Counted from the first letter of the stretch, positions 10,411-27,892 are shown. The stretch is DNA of 64,000 nt from Azorinus chamasolen (GCA_963576725.1 OY755243.1:43199243-43263242); one strand, 5' to 3'. A program made the numbers and translations. Notes: generated by a model from the letters alone, not told the origin.

Positions 10411-10688
10411 ACAAGACCCAGTCTTAGTCTTAACAAAACGGCCCTTTTTAGGGCCACACACTAGTTTCCGTAAGATTGTGTCCAGAGTTAATGCAGTCCA
10501 ATGCTTCCCTCTCCATTCATTCATCAAAATAGCGTAATGGTTAGATGTGCGTAAATTGGCACATACACTTCAACTTGGAATTGCTAGGTCTTAACCCTTT
10601 ACTCGTGTAAAAAAATAATGACATCGTGTATTAGATTAATTTTTAAAATGGAATTTTTGGTCATGACAGCTGTAGAATCATATCTTTA

Positions 10689-10842
10689 CAGTAAAACCTC
10701 TATAACGACCCACTAAATTACATTAAGTATTTTGTGTTAAAGGCAGGTGGCCGCTTAGAGCAAGGTGAGAGAAAAGCAGTCACCTGCCCTAAATACCAAC
10801 TAATTAACACAATTTAGTGTTCGTTATAGAGAGGTTTTACTG
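10689..10842. mobile_element. 154-bp MITE, unit 2
   Basis: Same position and TA flanks as the unit 1 copy. It was inherited by unit duplication, not independently inserted. Confidence 0.75.
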
Positions 10843-10857
10843 TATTATATCATAAGT

Positions 10858-10959
10858 AAACAGCAGACCCTGGTCAGACCGTTCCTATAGGAGTCGTCTG
10901 ATCTGGGTCTACTCTGTTTGCAATGGCGTAAAAAGGCGTGTTTATGGAGTAAAGGGTTA
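10858..10959 (+). repeat. Dispersed hairpin repeat, unit 2
   Basis: Lies 15 bp after the MITE, as in all complete units. Confidence 0.65.
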
Positions 10960-11290
10960 GGCAGATCGGGCCACTTTTTAGTTGAAGCCAGATCGTAAAT
11001 TGGTTGTTTTTGATCCGTCTCACACTAGGATCATAATTCATATTTATTGTTTTGTCAAGAAACTAAACACACATGTGTCGCAATATTGTTATTCAATATT
11101 AACCAGATTGATCCACAACTTCGAACAGCTCGCGAAAAACCAATACAAAAATGGAGTGTTTCCATCCCGGCCGCGAGCGGCTTTTTTTCCTTTCTCGACT
11201 CCGGCCCCACGCTGACCTGACCTACTAACCCAGGTCACGCTCTGGCAGGTCAAGGTGAAGGCCGAGGTGGGAGTTTCAAGCAGGCTATAA

Positions 11291-11662
<372 letters not shown>

Positions 11663-11687
11663 ACTTTGGATCTTGACCAGAAAAAAC

Positions 11688-11703
11688 GGCCCTTTTCAGG
11701 GCC
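11688..11703 (+). terminator. H4 stem-loop of unit 2, TTTC loop variant
   Basis: GGCCCTTTTCAGGGCC, where the H4 copies of units 1, 3-6 and 8 have GGCCCTTTTTAGGGCC. The stem is unchanged, so both should be SLBP targets. Confidence 0.95.
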
Positions 11704-12535
11704 ACACAATTTTTTCGAAAGACTAATTCTCATGGTGGTTACATCGTCATTTGACATAAATAATGAACCCATATAATAATAATATTCAGGACTTTATTTC
11801 AAGAGGTTTAATATTGCCTCTGCGACGGTTCTGTTAATTTCTCTATTATGTATTATATTTTCCCCTTGTCTTGCTTAATATTTTCCCCCTCGTTTACCAG
11901 TCATAAAGAGAGCGACATTCTACATGTACTTGGATTGAATGTGAAAATAATAGGCCTACCTTACGTAGATCGCCGCCAACAACAGCCTTTTTGTAATTAT
12001 TGCATTACAGGAATATTGGCTAAAACAGTTTTTCACCGCTCAGATCTAGATGACCCCGTACCAGCTGAAGGGTTCACGGAGATTTATTCTGTGACACGTG
12101 AAAGTATATTTATCAGGAAAAGCCATTCTATCAATGTATTAGAACCAATTGGATCGCGAAGATGGTTCCAGAATGTCACCGAAACAGAAAAAGGAACACG
12201 TTCGCAACGTGTCAAGAAGCCAAGTTTGGGACCATATATTTCCATGTTATGACTAAGTGATTGGCTAGAAACTCACTTGGGTGAGAAACAACAATATATA
12301 CTTACAAGAATCGAGAATAAATTTATTTCTAACATATGGTTACATTTTACGAGGCATCCGAATCTTACCGAAACGGCATTTTGCACTGACTGGCATAGCA
12401 TGGCTGAAAACCGCCCGACCAATCAGAAGCAAGCATCTCATTTGCATACGCATGTAGGTCAATCCGATTTGCTGCGAAGAGCTCTCATATAAAAAGCGCC
12501 GAGAGCCTTTGTCAGTATTCTATCACTGAATAACC

Positions 12536-12910
12536 ATGCCAGCTAAAGGTGTCGCAAGCAAAGGTTCGAAGAAGGCCGCCACCAAGGCAAAGGCCGCGCG
12601 CTCCACAGACAAGAAGAGAAGGAGGAAGAGGAGGGAATCCTACTCCATCTACATCTACAAAGTCCTTAAGCAGGTTCATCCCGATACCGGTGTGTCCAGC
12701 AAAGCCATGTCTATCATGAACAGCTTTGTCAACGATATCTTCGAGAGAATCGCTGCCGAGGCATCCAGACTTGCTCACTACAACAAGAGGTCAACAATCA
12801 CCAGCAGAGAAATCCAGACCGCCGTCCGTCTGCTTCTCCCCGGTGAATTGGCCAAACACGCCGTGAGCGAAGGCACAAAGGCCGTCACCAAGTACACCAG
12901 CAGCAAGTAA
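12536..12910 (+). CDS. H2B: Histone H2B, unit 2
   Basis: 124 residues, same protein as unit 1. Octamer at 12440, TATAAAAA at 12488, stem-loop 12936-12951. Confidence 0.99.
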   Translation: MPAKGVASKGSKKAATKAKAARSTDKKRRRKRRESYSIYIYKVLKQVHPDTGVSSKAMSIMNSFVNDIFERIAAEASRLAHYNKRSTITSREIQTAVRLLLPGELAKHAVSEGTKAVTKYTSSK

Positions 12911-13172
12911 ATACTTACCTCGCTGCTTTCTCAACGGCCCTTTTCAGGGCCACACACGTCTTTCGATAGATGGTGTCTTTATAGAGTTGCAAGTTCGATC
13001 CAATCCTCATTCAAGCACTCCGAAATTTGTATATAACCATTACTCGGTGATTATTTATGCATTACATCACATCATTAATATCAAGTAACTGATTGGTTAT
13101 ATATATATATATATGTACTGAGAAAAGGGACACTGGATCTTTGTTTTACGTTGTGTAATGCTACACCACATA

Positions 13173-13353
13173 GGTGGCGGTGGTCTAGTGGTAACGCGCT
13201 TGCCTATCAGTCCGGGGTTCAAATCCCGGTCCCACCCGGAAATTTCAGAGACGCTTTTCCGTGTCTCCCACCCGCACATCCTCTCCACCCAGGGGTTAAA
13301 ATGGGTACCTGTGAGGGTCACTCGCCGGTACTGCGGCTGCATGATTGCGCCAT
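13173..13353 (+). mobile_element. tRNA-derived SINE, unit 2
   Basis: Box A and box B unchanged. The upstream (TA)n tract is 2 bp longer than in unit 1. Confidence 0.65.
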
Positions 13354-13966
13354 ATGTTAGCAGTGCTCAGTATTGTAGGCCAATGATTCAATGACCAGGG
13401 GAGTAAATGTACAGTCGGCTGAGCGGTCATTCGGACTGAAAGTAGACTTTAACTGGGTACTTTACTTTTTTTTTATAGGTGTGCCGCCTAAGGTAATTCG
13501 ATGCATTTTGACTACTCGAAACGGTCTTTGTTTCAACGTCTGTGATGCGTGTACAGCTGATTATTCCCGAAAATGTCCCATGCTTGTATTTAGATCTAGA
13601 TCCCAGAACCTGTGCAAGAAAAGACATCTCGGAATGAGAGCAGCAGTGTGAAATTGGATTCCGAAATCGGCTTGTGCGACTTTGTTGCTGTTGCAATTTT
13701 GCCTGGCCTCTTCGGTCAGTTTTCGCATAGGCACATACCCAGAACTCTTTAGAATGGTTAAAAATGTCCAAAATTCATAACATATGATAATCTTTTAAAT
13801 TTTGAACGGCCGTCCGCTTGAAAAACGGTAACAAACAAACAAACAAACAAAAACAACACCAAAATCAATTCTGACCGTTCGAGTCGTGCCGAATCCCAGG
13901 TCGCTTCTGATTGGTCGAATGGTTTCTCTCAGATAAGTAGGTCAATCCGTTTTACTGAGTACATAA

Positions 13967-14404
<438 letters not shown>

Positions 14405-15572
14405 ATAGTTGTTTACACACGACATACACAAACGGCCCTTTTTAGGGCCACTTCAATATTCCGAATTGATTAAATCTCGTGCTGTTATGAAAATACCACC
14501 ACCACAAAATCCACGTGCATTCACAATACCGACATGCAGCTACCATGACAAGTACACAATAACAAGTAAAAAAAACATTTTTGCCACAGATATTGGTATA
14601 GAAGTAGCTGGGTGTGTGAGACGCCAGTCTCTAAGCTCATTTTAACACTTTTCACGCTAAATGACATACTTAGCGTTTGTCGGGGACACCGCCCGCCCCC
14701 CCCCCCCCCCCCACACACACACACGTAACGGCTTCCCCATAATCTTACAACCCCCCCCCCTCCCCCCGTCCAAAAAACAACAAAACATGACCAGTTTTAC
14801 AAGCAATTTGGATTCACATGAGACGCCAAGAATGTGGATAATAAAACTGCATACGGTATCACAAGGCGAGAAAGCAAAGAATCACTAAAGATGGGGACTT
14901 ATATGCTCCTAGTAGTAATCAATTACATTGTTAGGGTGCAACTCGATTTAAACTGTCAGTTTGCTTAGAGAACTGTTTAAATGAATTCGATGTCGACCAT
15001 GCGCACATGGTAGACTGATTGATACAGTGTTGTTGTTGTTGTTGTTGTTGTGGGTGTGTTTGTACGGTTAGCTCGTGTGCGATATCACTCCCGTCCATTC
15101 CACCCTAGGACTTCCAAGTTAATAAAAATAACAATTTATACTTAAGTTGTACGGCTGTGAAGCAGAGCCAGGTCGAGTTGGACTGAATGGCAGCATAAAA
15201 GAGGGGATATTCTATGGTCAGTGGGAACCGGGAGTTGGAATTTCTACACTCGTGTCCCTATTTTGTGCGCACACAGGCTTACTGGTGCAAGAATCGTGTT
15301 CAGTTATTTTAGGATAGTATGACTTATCGGCTCCCCTAACTTTTGGTACCAGAACCAGGTGTGTACGCCCAACGAACGCGAAATTATGAGCAAATAATGC
15401 ACCCTAAGAAAACACAGCTGAGACCTCGGTGAAACGATCGGCCAGGCTGTATTTCTATCCCGGCCGCGCCGCGTTGTTTTTGCCTCTGAACAAAGAGAAG
15501 GAATATAAGTTGTGTCTGCTGCCGTTTTGACTCATTCTTTCTCTACTGACAGAGTTACAGATTACGCTAACC

Positions 15573-16130
15573 ATGGCTGACGTCGCTGCCGCACCCAAGA
15601 CGAAGAAGTCCACCAAGCCGAAGAAGGCTGCCACCCACCCTAAGTATGCGGATATGATTGCCGCCGCGATCAAGGAGATGAAGAGCCGCGGAGGTTCGTC
15701 CAAACTTGCTATCGTGAAGTTCATCAGCAGCAAGTACAATTTGGGCACAAATGCCACAATCATCAACAGCCGTGTTAAATTGGCACTGAAGGCTGGCGTG
15801 AAGAGCGGGGGTTTGAAACAGACCAAGGGAGTCGGAGCCTCTGGGTCCTTCAAGCTCGGCGAGGTGAAAAAGGCTGTCAAGCCAAAGAAGGCCAAGAAAC
15901 CCAAGGCTGCCAAACCAAAGAAGGCCAAGACACCCAAGAAGGTCGCAAAAAAGCCAGCCGCCAAGAAGCCTGCCGCGAAAAAGACTGCTGCAAAGAAGAC
16001 CAAGACACCAAAGAAGGCCGCTGCCAAGCCAAAGAAGGCCGCAGCAAAGCCAAAGAAGGCTGCCACAAAGTCGCCTAAAAAGGCTAAGGCCGCCAAGCCA
16101 AAGAAGGCCAAAGCAGCAGCAAAGAAGTAA
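15573..16130 (+). CDS. H1: Linker histone H1, unit 3
   Basis: 185 residues, array consensus. TATAA at 15504, stem-loop 16161-16176. Confidence 0.98.
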   Translation: MADVAAAPKTKKSTKPKKAATHPKYADMIAAAIKEMKSRGGSSKLAIVKFISSKYNLGTNATIINSRVKLALKAGVKSGGLKQTKGVGASGSFKLGEVKKAVKPKKAKKPKAAKPKKAKTPKKVAKKPAAKKPAAKKTAAKKTKTPKKAAAKPKKAAAKPKKAATKSPKKAKAAKPKKAKAAAKK

Positions 16131-16693
16131 GAAGCAAAACCCACCGGGGTTTTAAACAAAGGTCCTTTTCAGGACCATTCAAAACTTTCGAGAGACCACT
16201 TTCATCGAGTTTTTCTCCCATAACCCGAACTCCCACCACCCCCACAAATCCACCAACTCCCGAAAAAGCAAACAAGTCGTATATCTAACACCCAAATGAA
16301 ATTTCTACACCCGAACCACAACCTGTGTCGGTCCTACACTACTACACTATAAGAAAATTTACAGCAGGCGTAATTGCATGATCGGCTCGTGTGTCTCTTT
16401 CACGCCGTTGTCTATCTAGGTTAGAGTCACCTGTTCAACGCCATATTTTCGGAAGACGTTGGAACCTAGGCACAGTTTACGTTCTCTGTAGATTTTATCG
16501 ATCGCCATCTCTCAATTTTGAGTAAATTCAGTCCCCAATTGAACGAAAAACGCTCCTGTTTTCATTTTTTTCACCTTCAAATTGTAAACAAAAACGCTGC
16601 ATTCTGATTGGTCAATTTTCAATCCGTTTTCGGGGTTTAAGCTCGACGGTTTTTTCATCGACCAATGAACGCCGACCAGTTCTTTCTGCATAA

Positions 16694-17152
<459 letters not shown>

Positions 17153-17430
17153 ACAAGACCCAGTCTTAGTCTTAACAAAACGGCCCTTTTTAGGGCCACA
17201 CACTAGTTTCCGTAAGATTGTGTCCAGAGTTAATGCAGTCCAATGCTTCCCTCTCCATTCATTCATCAAAATAGCGTAATGGTTAGATGTGCGTAAATTG
17301 GCACATACACTTCAACTTGGAATTGCTAGGTCTTAACCCTTTACTCGTGTAAAAAAATAATGACATCGTGTATTAGATTAATTTTTAAAATGGAATTTTT
17401 GGTCATGACAGCTGTAGAATCATATCTTTA

Positions 17431-17584
17431 CAGTAAAACCTCTATAACGACCCACTAAATTACATTAAGTATTTTGTGTTAAAGGCAGGTGGCCGCTTAG
17501 AGCAAGGTGAGAGAAAAGCAGTCACCTGCCCTAAATACCAACTAATTAACACAATTTAGTGTTCGTTATAGAGAGGTTTTACTG
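17431..17584. mobile_element. 154-bp MITE, unit 3
   Basis: Orthologous-position copy of the TA-flanked element. Confidence 0.75.
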
Positions 17585-17599
17585 TATTATATCATAAGT

Positions 17600-17701
17600 A
17601 AACAGCAGACCCTGGTCAGACCGTTCCTATAGGAGTCGTCTGATCTGGGTCTACTCTGTTTGCAATGGCGTAAAAAGGCGTGTTTATGGAGTAAAGGGTT
17701 A
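17600..17701 (+). repeat. Dispersed hairpin repeat, unit 3
   Basis: Copy inherited with the unit. Confidence 0.65.
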
Positions 17702-18032
17702 GGCAGATCGGGCCACTTTTTAGTTGAAGCCAGATCGTAAATTGGTTGTTTTTGATCCGTCTCACACTAGGATCATAATTCATATTTATTGTTTTGTCAA
17801 GAAACTAAACACACATGTGTCGCAATATTGTTATTCAATATTAACCAGATTGATCCACAACTTCGAACAGCTCGCGAAAAACCAATACAAAAATGGAGTG
17901 TTTCCATCCCGGCCGCGAGCGGCTTTTTTTCCTTTCTCGACTCCGGCCCCACGCTGACCTGACCTACTAACCCAGGTCACGCTCTGGCAGGTCAAGGTGA
18001 AGGCCGAGGTGGGAGTTTCAAGCAGGCTATAA

Positions 18033-18404
<372 letters not shown>

Positions 18405-19278
18405 ACTTTGGATCTTGACCAGAAAAAAACGGCCCTTTTTAGGGCCACACAATTTTTTCGAAAGACTAATTCTCATGGTGGTTACATCGTCATTTGACAT
18501 AAATAATGAACCCATATAATAATAATATTCAGGACTTTATTTCAAGAGGTTTAATATTGCCTCTGCGACGGTTCTGTTAATTTCTCTATTATGTATTATA
18601 TTTTCCCCTTGTCTTGCTTAATATTTTCCCCCTCATTTACCAGTCATAAAGAGAGCGACATTCTACATGTACTTGGATTGAATGTGAAAATAATAGGCCT
18701 ACCTTACGTAGATCGCCGCCAACAACAGCCTTTTTGTAATTATTGCATTACAGGAATATTGGCTAAAACAGTTTTTCACCGCTCAGATCTAGATGACCCC
18801 GTACCAGCTGAAGGGTTCACGGAGATTTATTCTGTGACACGTGAAAGTATATTTATCAGGAAAAGCCATTCTATCAATGTATTAGAACCAATTGGATCGC
18901 GAAGATGGTTCCAGAATGTCACCGAAACAGAAAAAGGAACACGTTCGCAACGTGTCAAGAAGCCAAGTTTGGGACCATATATTTCCATGTTATGACTAAG
19001 TGATTGGCTAGAAACTCACTTGGGTGAGAAACAACAATATATACTTACAAGAATCGAGAATAAATTTATTTCTAACATATGGTTACATTTTACGAGGCAT
19101 CCGAATCTTACCGAAACGGCATTTTGCACTGACTGGCATAGCATGGCTGAAAACCGCCCGACCAATCAGAAGCAAGCATCTCATTTGCATACGCATGTAG
19201 GTCAATCCGATTTGCTGCGAAGAGCTCTCATATAAAAAGCGCCGAGAGCCTTTGTCAGTATTCTATCACTGAATAACC

Positions 19279-19653
19279 ATGCCAGCTAAAGGTGTCGCAA
19301 GCAAAGGTTCGAAGAAGGCCGCCACCAAGGCAAAGGCCGCGCGCTCCACAGACAAGAAGAGAAGGAGGAAGAGGAGGGAATCCTACTCCATCTACATCTA
19401 CAAAGTCCTTAAGCAGGTTCATCCCGATACCGGTGTGTCCAGCAAAGCCATGTCTATCATGAACAGCTTTGTCAACGATATCTTCGAGAGAATCGCTGCC
19501 GAGGCATCCAGACTTGCTCACTACAACAAGAGGTCAACAATCACCAGCAGAGAAATCCAGACCGCCGTCCGTCTGCTTCTCCCCGGTGAATTGGCCAAAC
19601 ACGCCGTGAGCGAAGGCACAAAGGCCGTCACCAAGTACACCAGCAGCAAGTAA
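19279..19653 (+). CDS. H2B: Histone H2B, unit 3
   Basis: 124 residues. Octamer at 19183, TATAAAAA at 19231, stem-loop 19679-19694. Confidence 0.99.
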   Translation: MPAKGVASKGSKKAATKAKAARSTDKKRRRKRRESYSIYIYKVLKQVHPDTGVSSKAMSIMNSFVNDIFERIAAEASRLAHYNKRSTITSREIQTAVRLLLPGELAKHAVSEGTKAVTKYTSSK

Positions 19654-19915
19654 ATACTTACCTCGCTGCTTTCTCAACGGCCCTTTTCAGGGCCACACAC
19701 GTCTTTCGATAGATGGTGTCTTTATAGAGTTGCAAGTTCGATCCAATCCTCATTCAAGCACTCCGAAATTTGTATATAACCATTACTCGGTGATTATTTA
19801 TGCATTACATCACATCATTAATATCAAGTAACTGATTGGTTATATATATATATATATGTACTGAGAAAAGGGACACTGGATCTTTGTTTTACGTTGTGTA
19901 ATGCTACACCACATA

Positions 19916-20096
19916 GGTGGCGGTGGTCTAGTGGTAACGCGCTTGCCTATCAGTCCGGGGTTCAAATCCCGGTCCCACCCGGAAATTTCAGAGACGCTTT
20001 TCCGTGTCTCCCACCCGCACATCCTCTCCACCCAGGGGTTAAAATGGGTACCTGTGAGGGTCACTCGCCGGTACTGCGGCTGCATGATTGCGCCAT
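19916..20096 (+). mobile_element. tRNA-derived SINE, unit 3
   Basis: Same head and body as in unit 1; copied with the unit. Confidence 0.65.
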
Positions 20097-20709
20097 ATGT
20101 TAGCAGTGCTCAGTATTGTAGGCCAATGATTCAATGACCAGGGGAGTAAATGTACAGTCGGCTGAGCGGTCATTCGGACTGAAAGTAGACTTTAACTGGG
20201 TACTTTACTTTTTTTTTATAGGTGTGCCGCCTAAGGTAATTCGATGCATTTTGACTACTCGAAACGGTCTTTGTTTCAACGTCTGTGATGCGTGTACAGC
20301 TGATTATTCCCGAAAATGTCCCATGCTTGTATTTAGATCTAGATCCCAGAACCTGTGCAAGAAAAGACATCTCGGAATGAGAGCAGCAGTGTGAAATTGG
20401 ATTCCGAAATCGGCTTGTGCGACTTTGTTGCTGTTGCAATTTTGCCTGGCCTCTTCGGTCAGTTTTCGCATAGGCACATACCCAGAACTCTTTAGAATGG
20501 TTAAAAATGTCCAAAATTCATAACATATGATAATCTTTTAAATTTTGAACGGCCGTCCGCTTGAAAAACGGTAACAAACAAACAAACAAACAAAAACAAC
20601 ACCAAAATCAATTCTGACCGTTCGAGTCGTGCCGAATCCCAGGTCGCTTCTGATTGGTCGAATGGTTTCTCTCAGATAAGTAGGTCAATCCGTTTTACTG
20701 AGTACATAA

Positions 20710-21147
<438 letters not shown>

Positions 21148-22317
21148 ATAGTTGTTTACACACGACATACACAAACGGCCCTTTTTAGGGCCACTTCAAT
21201 ATTCCGAATTGATTAAATCTCGTGCTGTTATGAAAATACCACCACCACAAAATCCACGTGCATTCACAATACCGACATGCAGCTACCATGACAAGTACAC
21301 AATAACAAGTAAAAAAAACATTTTTGCCACAGATATTGGTATAGAAGTAGCTGGGTGTGTGAGACGCCAGTCTCTAAGCTCATTTTAACACTTTTCACGC
21401 TAAATGACATACTTAGCGTTTGTCGGGGACACCGCCCGCCCCCCCCCCCCCCCCCCACACACACACGTAACGGCTTCCCCATAATCTTACAACCCCCCCC
21501 CCCCCTCCCCCCGTCCAAAAAACAACAAAACATGACCAGTTTTACAAGCAATTTGGATTCACATGAGACGCCAAGAATGTGGATAATAAAACTGCATACG
21601 GTATCACAAGGCGAGAAAGCAAAGAATCACTAAAGATGGGGACTTATATGCTCCTAGTAGTAATCAATTACATTGTTAGGGTGCAACTCGATTTAAACTG
21701 TCAGTTTGCTTAGAGAACTGTTTAAATGAATTCGATGTCGACCATGCGCACATGGTAGACTGATTGATACAGTGTTGTTGTTGTTGTTGTTGTTGTGGGT
21801 GTGTTTGTACGGTTAGCTCGTGTGCGATATCACTCCCGTCCATTCCACCCTAGGACTTCCAAGTTAATAAAAATAACAATTTATACTTAAGTTGTACGGC
21901 TGTGAAGCAGAGCCAGGTCGAGTTGGACTGAATGGCAGCATAAAAGAGGGGATATTCTATGGTCAGTGGGAACCGGGAGTTGGAATTTCTACACTCGTGT
22001 CCCTATTTTGTGCGCACACAGGCTTACTGGTGCAAGAATCGTGTTCAGTTATTTTAGGATAGTATGACTTATCGGCTCCCCTAACTTTTGGTACCAGAAC
22101 CAGGTGTGTACGCCCAACGAACGCGAAATTATGAGCAAATAATGCACCCTAAGAAAACACAGCTGAGACCTCGGTGAAACGATCGGCCAGGCTGTATTTC
22201 TATCCCGGCCGCGCCGCGTTGTTTTTGCCTCTGAACAAAGAGAAGGAATATAAGTTGTGTCTGCTGCCGTTTTGACTCATTCTTTCTCTACTGACAGAGT
22301 TACAGATTACGCTAACC

Positions 22318-22875
22318 ATGGCTGACGTCGCTGCCGCACCCAAGACGAAGAAGTCCACCAAGCCGAAGAAGGCTGCCACCCACCCTAAGTATGCGGATAT
22401 GATTGCCGCCGCGATCAAGGAGATGAAGAGCCGCGGAGGTTCGTCCAAACTTGCTATCGTGAAGTTCATCAGCAGCAAGTACAATTTGGGCACAAATGCC
22501 ACAATCATCAACAGCCGTGTTAAATTGGCACTGAAGGCTGGCGTGAAGAGCGGGGGTTTGAAACAGACCAAGGGAGTCGGAGCCTCTGGGTCCTTCAAGC
22601 TCGGCGAGGTGAAAAAGGCTGTCAAGCCAAAGAAGGCCAAGAAACCCAAGGCTGCCAAACCAAAGAAGGCCAAGACACCCAAGAAGGTCGCAAAAAAGCC
22701 AGCCGCCAAGAAGCCTGCCGCGAAAAAGACTGCTGCAAAGAAGACCAAGACACCAAAGAAGGCCGCTGCCAAGCCAAAGAAGGCCGCAGCAAAGCCAAAG
22801 AAGGCTGCCACAAAGTCGCCTAAAAAGGCTAAGGCCGCCAAGCCAAAGAAGGCCAAAGCAGCAGCAAAGAAGTAA
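22318..22875 (+). CDS. H1: Linker histone H1, unit 4
   Basis: 185 residues, array consensus. TATAA at 22249, stem-loop 22906-22921. Confidence 0.98.
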   Translation: MADVAAAPKTKKSTKPKKAATHPKYADMIAAAIKEMKSRGGSSKLAIVKFISSKYNLGTNATIINSRVKLALKAGVKSGGLKQTKGVGASGSFKLGEVKKAVKPKKAKKPKAAKPKKAKTPKKVAKKPAAKKPAAKKTAAKKTKTPKKAAAKPKKAAAKPKKAATKSPKKAKAAKPKKAKAAAKK

Positions 22876-23438
22876 GAAGCAAAACCCACCGGGGTTTTAA
22901 ACAAAGGTCCTTTTCAGGACCATTCAAAACTTTCGAGAGACCACTTTCATCGAGTTTTTCTCCCATAACCCGAACTCCCACCACCCCCACAAATCCACCA
23001 ACTCCCGAAAAAGCAAACAAGTCGTATATCTAACACCCAAATGAAATTTCTACACCCGAACCACAACCTGTGTCGGTCCTACACTACTACACTATAAGAA
23101 AATTTACAGCAGGCGTAATTGCATGATCGGCTCGTGTGTCTCTTTCACGCCGTTGTCTATCTAGGTTAGAGTCACCTGTTCAACGCCATATTTTCGGAAG
23201 ACGTTGGAACCTAGGCACAGTTTACGTTCTCTGTAGATTTTATCGATCGCCATCTCTCAATTTTGAGTAAATTCAGTCCCCAATTGAACGAAAAACGCTC
23301 CTGTTTTCATTTTTTTCACCTTCAAATTGTAAACAAAAACGCTGCATTCTGATTGGTCAATTTTCAATCCGTTTTCGGGGTTTAAGCTCGACGGTTTTTT
23401 CATCGACCAATGAACGCCGACCAGTTCTTTCTGCATAA

Positions 23439-23897
<459 letters not shown>

Positions 23898-24175
23898 ACA
23901 AGACCCAGTCTTAGTCTTAACAAAACGGCCCTTTTTAGGGCCACACACTAGTTTCCGTAAGATTGTGTCCAGAGTTAATGCAGTCCAATGCTTCCCTCTC
24001 CATTCATTCATCAAAATAGCGTAATGGTTAGATGTGCGTAAATTGGCACATACACTTCAACTTGGAATTGCTAGGTCTTAACCCTTTACTCGTGTAAAAA
24101 AATAATGACATCGTGTATTAGATTAATTTTTAAAATGGAATTTTTGGTCATGACAGCTGTAGAATCATATCTTTA

Positions 24176-24329
24176 CAGTAAAACCTCTATAACGACCCAC
24201 TAAATTACATTAAGTATTTTGTGTTAAAGGCAGGTGGCCGCTTAGAGCAAGGTGAGAGAAAAGCAGTCACCTGCCCTAAATACCAACTAATTAACACAAT
24301 TTAGTGTTCGTTATAGAGAGGTTTTACTG
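24176..24329. mobile_element. 154-bp MITE, unit 4
   Basis: Orthologous-position copy of the TA-flanked element. Confidence 0.75.
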
Positions 24330-24344
24330 TATTATATCATAAGT

Positions 24345-24446
24345 AAACAGCAGACCCTGGTCAGACCGTTCCTATAGGAGTCGTCTGATCTGGGTCTACT
24401 CTGTTTGCAATGGCGTAAAAAGGCGTGTTTATGGAGTAAAGGGTTA
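24345..24446 (+). repeat. Dispersed hairpin repeat, unit 4
   Basis: Copy inherited with the unit. Confidence 0.65.
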
Positions 24447-24777
24447 GGCAGATCGGGCCACTTTTTAGTTGAAGCCAGATCGTAAATTGGTTGTTTTTGA
24501 TCCGTCTCACACTAGGATCATAATTCATATTTATTGTTTTGTCAAGAAACTAAACACACATGTGTCGCAATATTGTTATTCAATATTAACCAGATTGATC
24601 CACAACTTCGAACAGCTCGCGAAAAACCAATACAAAAATGGAGTGTTTCCATCCCGGCCGCGAGCGGCTTTTTTTCCTTTCTCGACTCCGGCCCCACGCT
24701 GACCTGACCTACTAACCCAGGTCACGCTCTGGCAGGTCAAGGTGAAGGCCGAGGTGGGAGTTTCAAGCAGGCTATAA

Positions 24778-25149
<372 letters not shown>

Positions 25150-26023
25150 ACTTTGGATCTTGACCAGAAAAAAACGGCCCTTTTTAGGGCCACACAATTT
25201 TTTCGAAAGACTAATTCTCATGGTGGTTACATCGTCATTTGACATAAATAATGAACCCATATAATAATAATATTCAGGACTTTATTTCAAGAGGTTTAAT
25301 ATTGCCTCTGCGACGGTTCTGTTAATTTCTCTATTATGTATTATATTTTCCCCTTGTCTTGCTTAATATTTTCCCCCTCATTTACCAGTCATAAAGAGAG
25401 CGACATTCTACATGTACTTGGATTGAATGTGAAAATAATAGGCCTACCTTACGTAGATCGCCGCCAACAACAGCCTTTTTGTAATTATTGCATTACAGGA
25501 ATATTGGCTAAAACAGTTTTTCACCGCTCAGATCTAGATGACCCCGTACCAGCTGAAGGGTTCACGGAGATTTATTCTGTGACACGTGAAAGTATATTTA
25601 TCAGGAAAAGCCATTCTATCAATGTATTAGAACCAATTGGATCGCGAAGATGGTTCCAGAATGTCACCGAAACAGAAAAAGGAACACGTTCGCAACGTGT
25701 CAAGAAGCCAAGTTTGGGACCATATATTTCCATGTTATGACTAAGTGATTGGCTAGAAACTCACTTGGGTGAGAAACAACAATATATACTTACAAGAATC
25801 GAGAATAAATTTATTTCTAACATATGGTTACATTTTACGAGGCATCCGAATCTTACCGAAACGGCATTTTGCACTGACTGGCATAGCATGGCTGAAAACC
25901 GCCCGACCAATCAGAAGCAAGCATCTCATTTGCATACGCATGTAGGTCAATCCGATTTGCTGCGAAGAGCTCTCATATAAAAAGCGCCGAGAGCCTTTGT
26001 CAGTATTCTATCACTGAATAACC

Positions 26024-26398
26024 ATGCCAGCTAAAGGTGTCGCAAGCAAAGGTTCGAAGAAGGCCGCCACCAAGGCAAAGGCCGCGCGCTCCACAGACAA
26101 GAAGAGAAGGAGGAAGAGGAGGGAATCCTACTCCATCTACATCTACAAAGTCCTTAAGCAGGTTCATCCCGATACCGGTGTGTCCAGCAAAGCCATGTCT
26201 ATCATGAACAGCTTTGTCAACGATATCTTCGAGAGAATCGCTGCCGAGGCATCCAGACTTGCTCACTACAACAAGAGGTCAACAATCACCAGCAGAGAAA
26301 TCCAGACCGCCGTCCGTCTGCTTCTCCCCGGTGAATTGGCCAAACACGCCGTGAGCGAAGGCACAAAGGCCGTCACCAAGTACACCAGCAGCAAGTAA
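26024..26398 (+). CDS. H2B: Histone H2B, unit 4
   Basis: 124 residues. Octamer at 25928, TATAAAAA at 25976, stem-loop 26424-26439. Confidence 0.99.
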   Translation: MPAKGVASKGSKKAATKAKAARSTDKKRRRKRRESYSIYIYKVLKQVHPDTGVSSKAMSIMNSFVNDIFERIAAEASRLAHYNKRSTITSREIQTAVRLLLPGELAKHAVSEGTKAVTKYTSSK

Positions 26399-26660
26399 AT
26401 ACTTACCTCGCTGCTTTCTCAACGGCCCTTTTCAGGGCCACACACGTCTTTCGATAGATGGTGTCTTTATAGAGTTGCAAGTTCGATCCAATCCTCATTC
26501 AAGCACTCCGAAATTTGTATATAACCATTACTCGGTGATTATTTATGCATTACATCACATCATTAATATCAAGTAACTGATTGGTTATATATATATATAT
26601 ATGTACTGAGAAAAGGGACACTGGATCTTTGTTTTACGTTGTGTAATGCTACACCACATA

Positions 26661-26841
26661 GGTGGCGGTGGTCTAGTGGTAACGCGCTTGCCTATCAGTC
26701 CGGGGTTCAAATCCCGGTCCCACCCGGAAATTTCAGAGACGCTTTTCCGTGTCTCCCACCCGCACATCCTCTCCACCCAGGGGTTAAAATGGGTACCTGT
26801 GAGGGTCACTCGCCGGTACTGCGGCTGCATGATTGCGCCAT
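26661..26841 (+). mobile_element. tRNA-derived SINE, unit 4
   Basis: Copied with the unit; boxes A and B intact. Confidence 0.65.
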
Positions 26842-27454
26842 ATGTTAGCAGTGCTCAGTATTGTAGGCCAATGATTCAATGACCAGGGGAGTAAATGTAC
26901 AGTCGGCTGAGCGGTCATTCGGACTGAAAGTAGACTTTAACTGGGTACTTTACTTTTTTTTTATAGGTGTGCCGCCTAAGGTAATTCGATGCATTTTGAC
27001 TACTCGAAACGGTCTTTGTTTCAACGTCTGTGATGCGTGTACAGCTGATTATTCCCGAAAATGTCCCATGCTTGTATTTAGATCTAGATCCCAGAACCTG
27101 TGCAAGAAAAGACATCTCGGAATGAGAGCAGCAGTGTGAAATTGGATTCCGAAATCGGCTTGTGCGACTTTGTTGCTGTTGCAATTTTGCCTGGCCTCTT
27201 CGGTCAGTTTTCGCATAGGCACATACCCAGAACTCTTTAGAATGGTTAAAAATGTCCAAAATTCATAACATATGATAATCTTTTAAATTTTGAACGGCCG
27301 TCCGCTTGAAAAACGGTAACAAACAAACAAACAAACAAAAACAACACCAAAATCAATTCTGACCGTTCGAGTCGTGCCGAATCCCAGGTCGCTTCTGATT
27401 GGTCGAATGGTTTCTCTCAGATAAGTAGGTCAATCCGTTTTACTGAGTACATAA

Positions 27455-27892
<438 letters not shown>

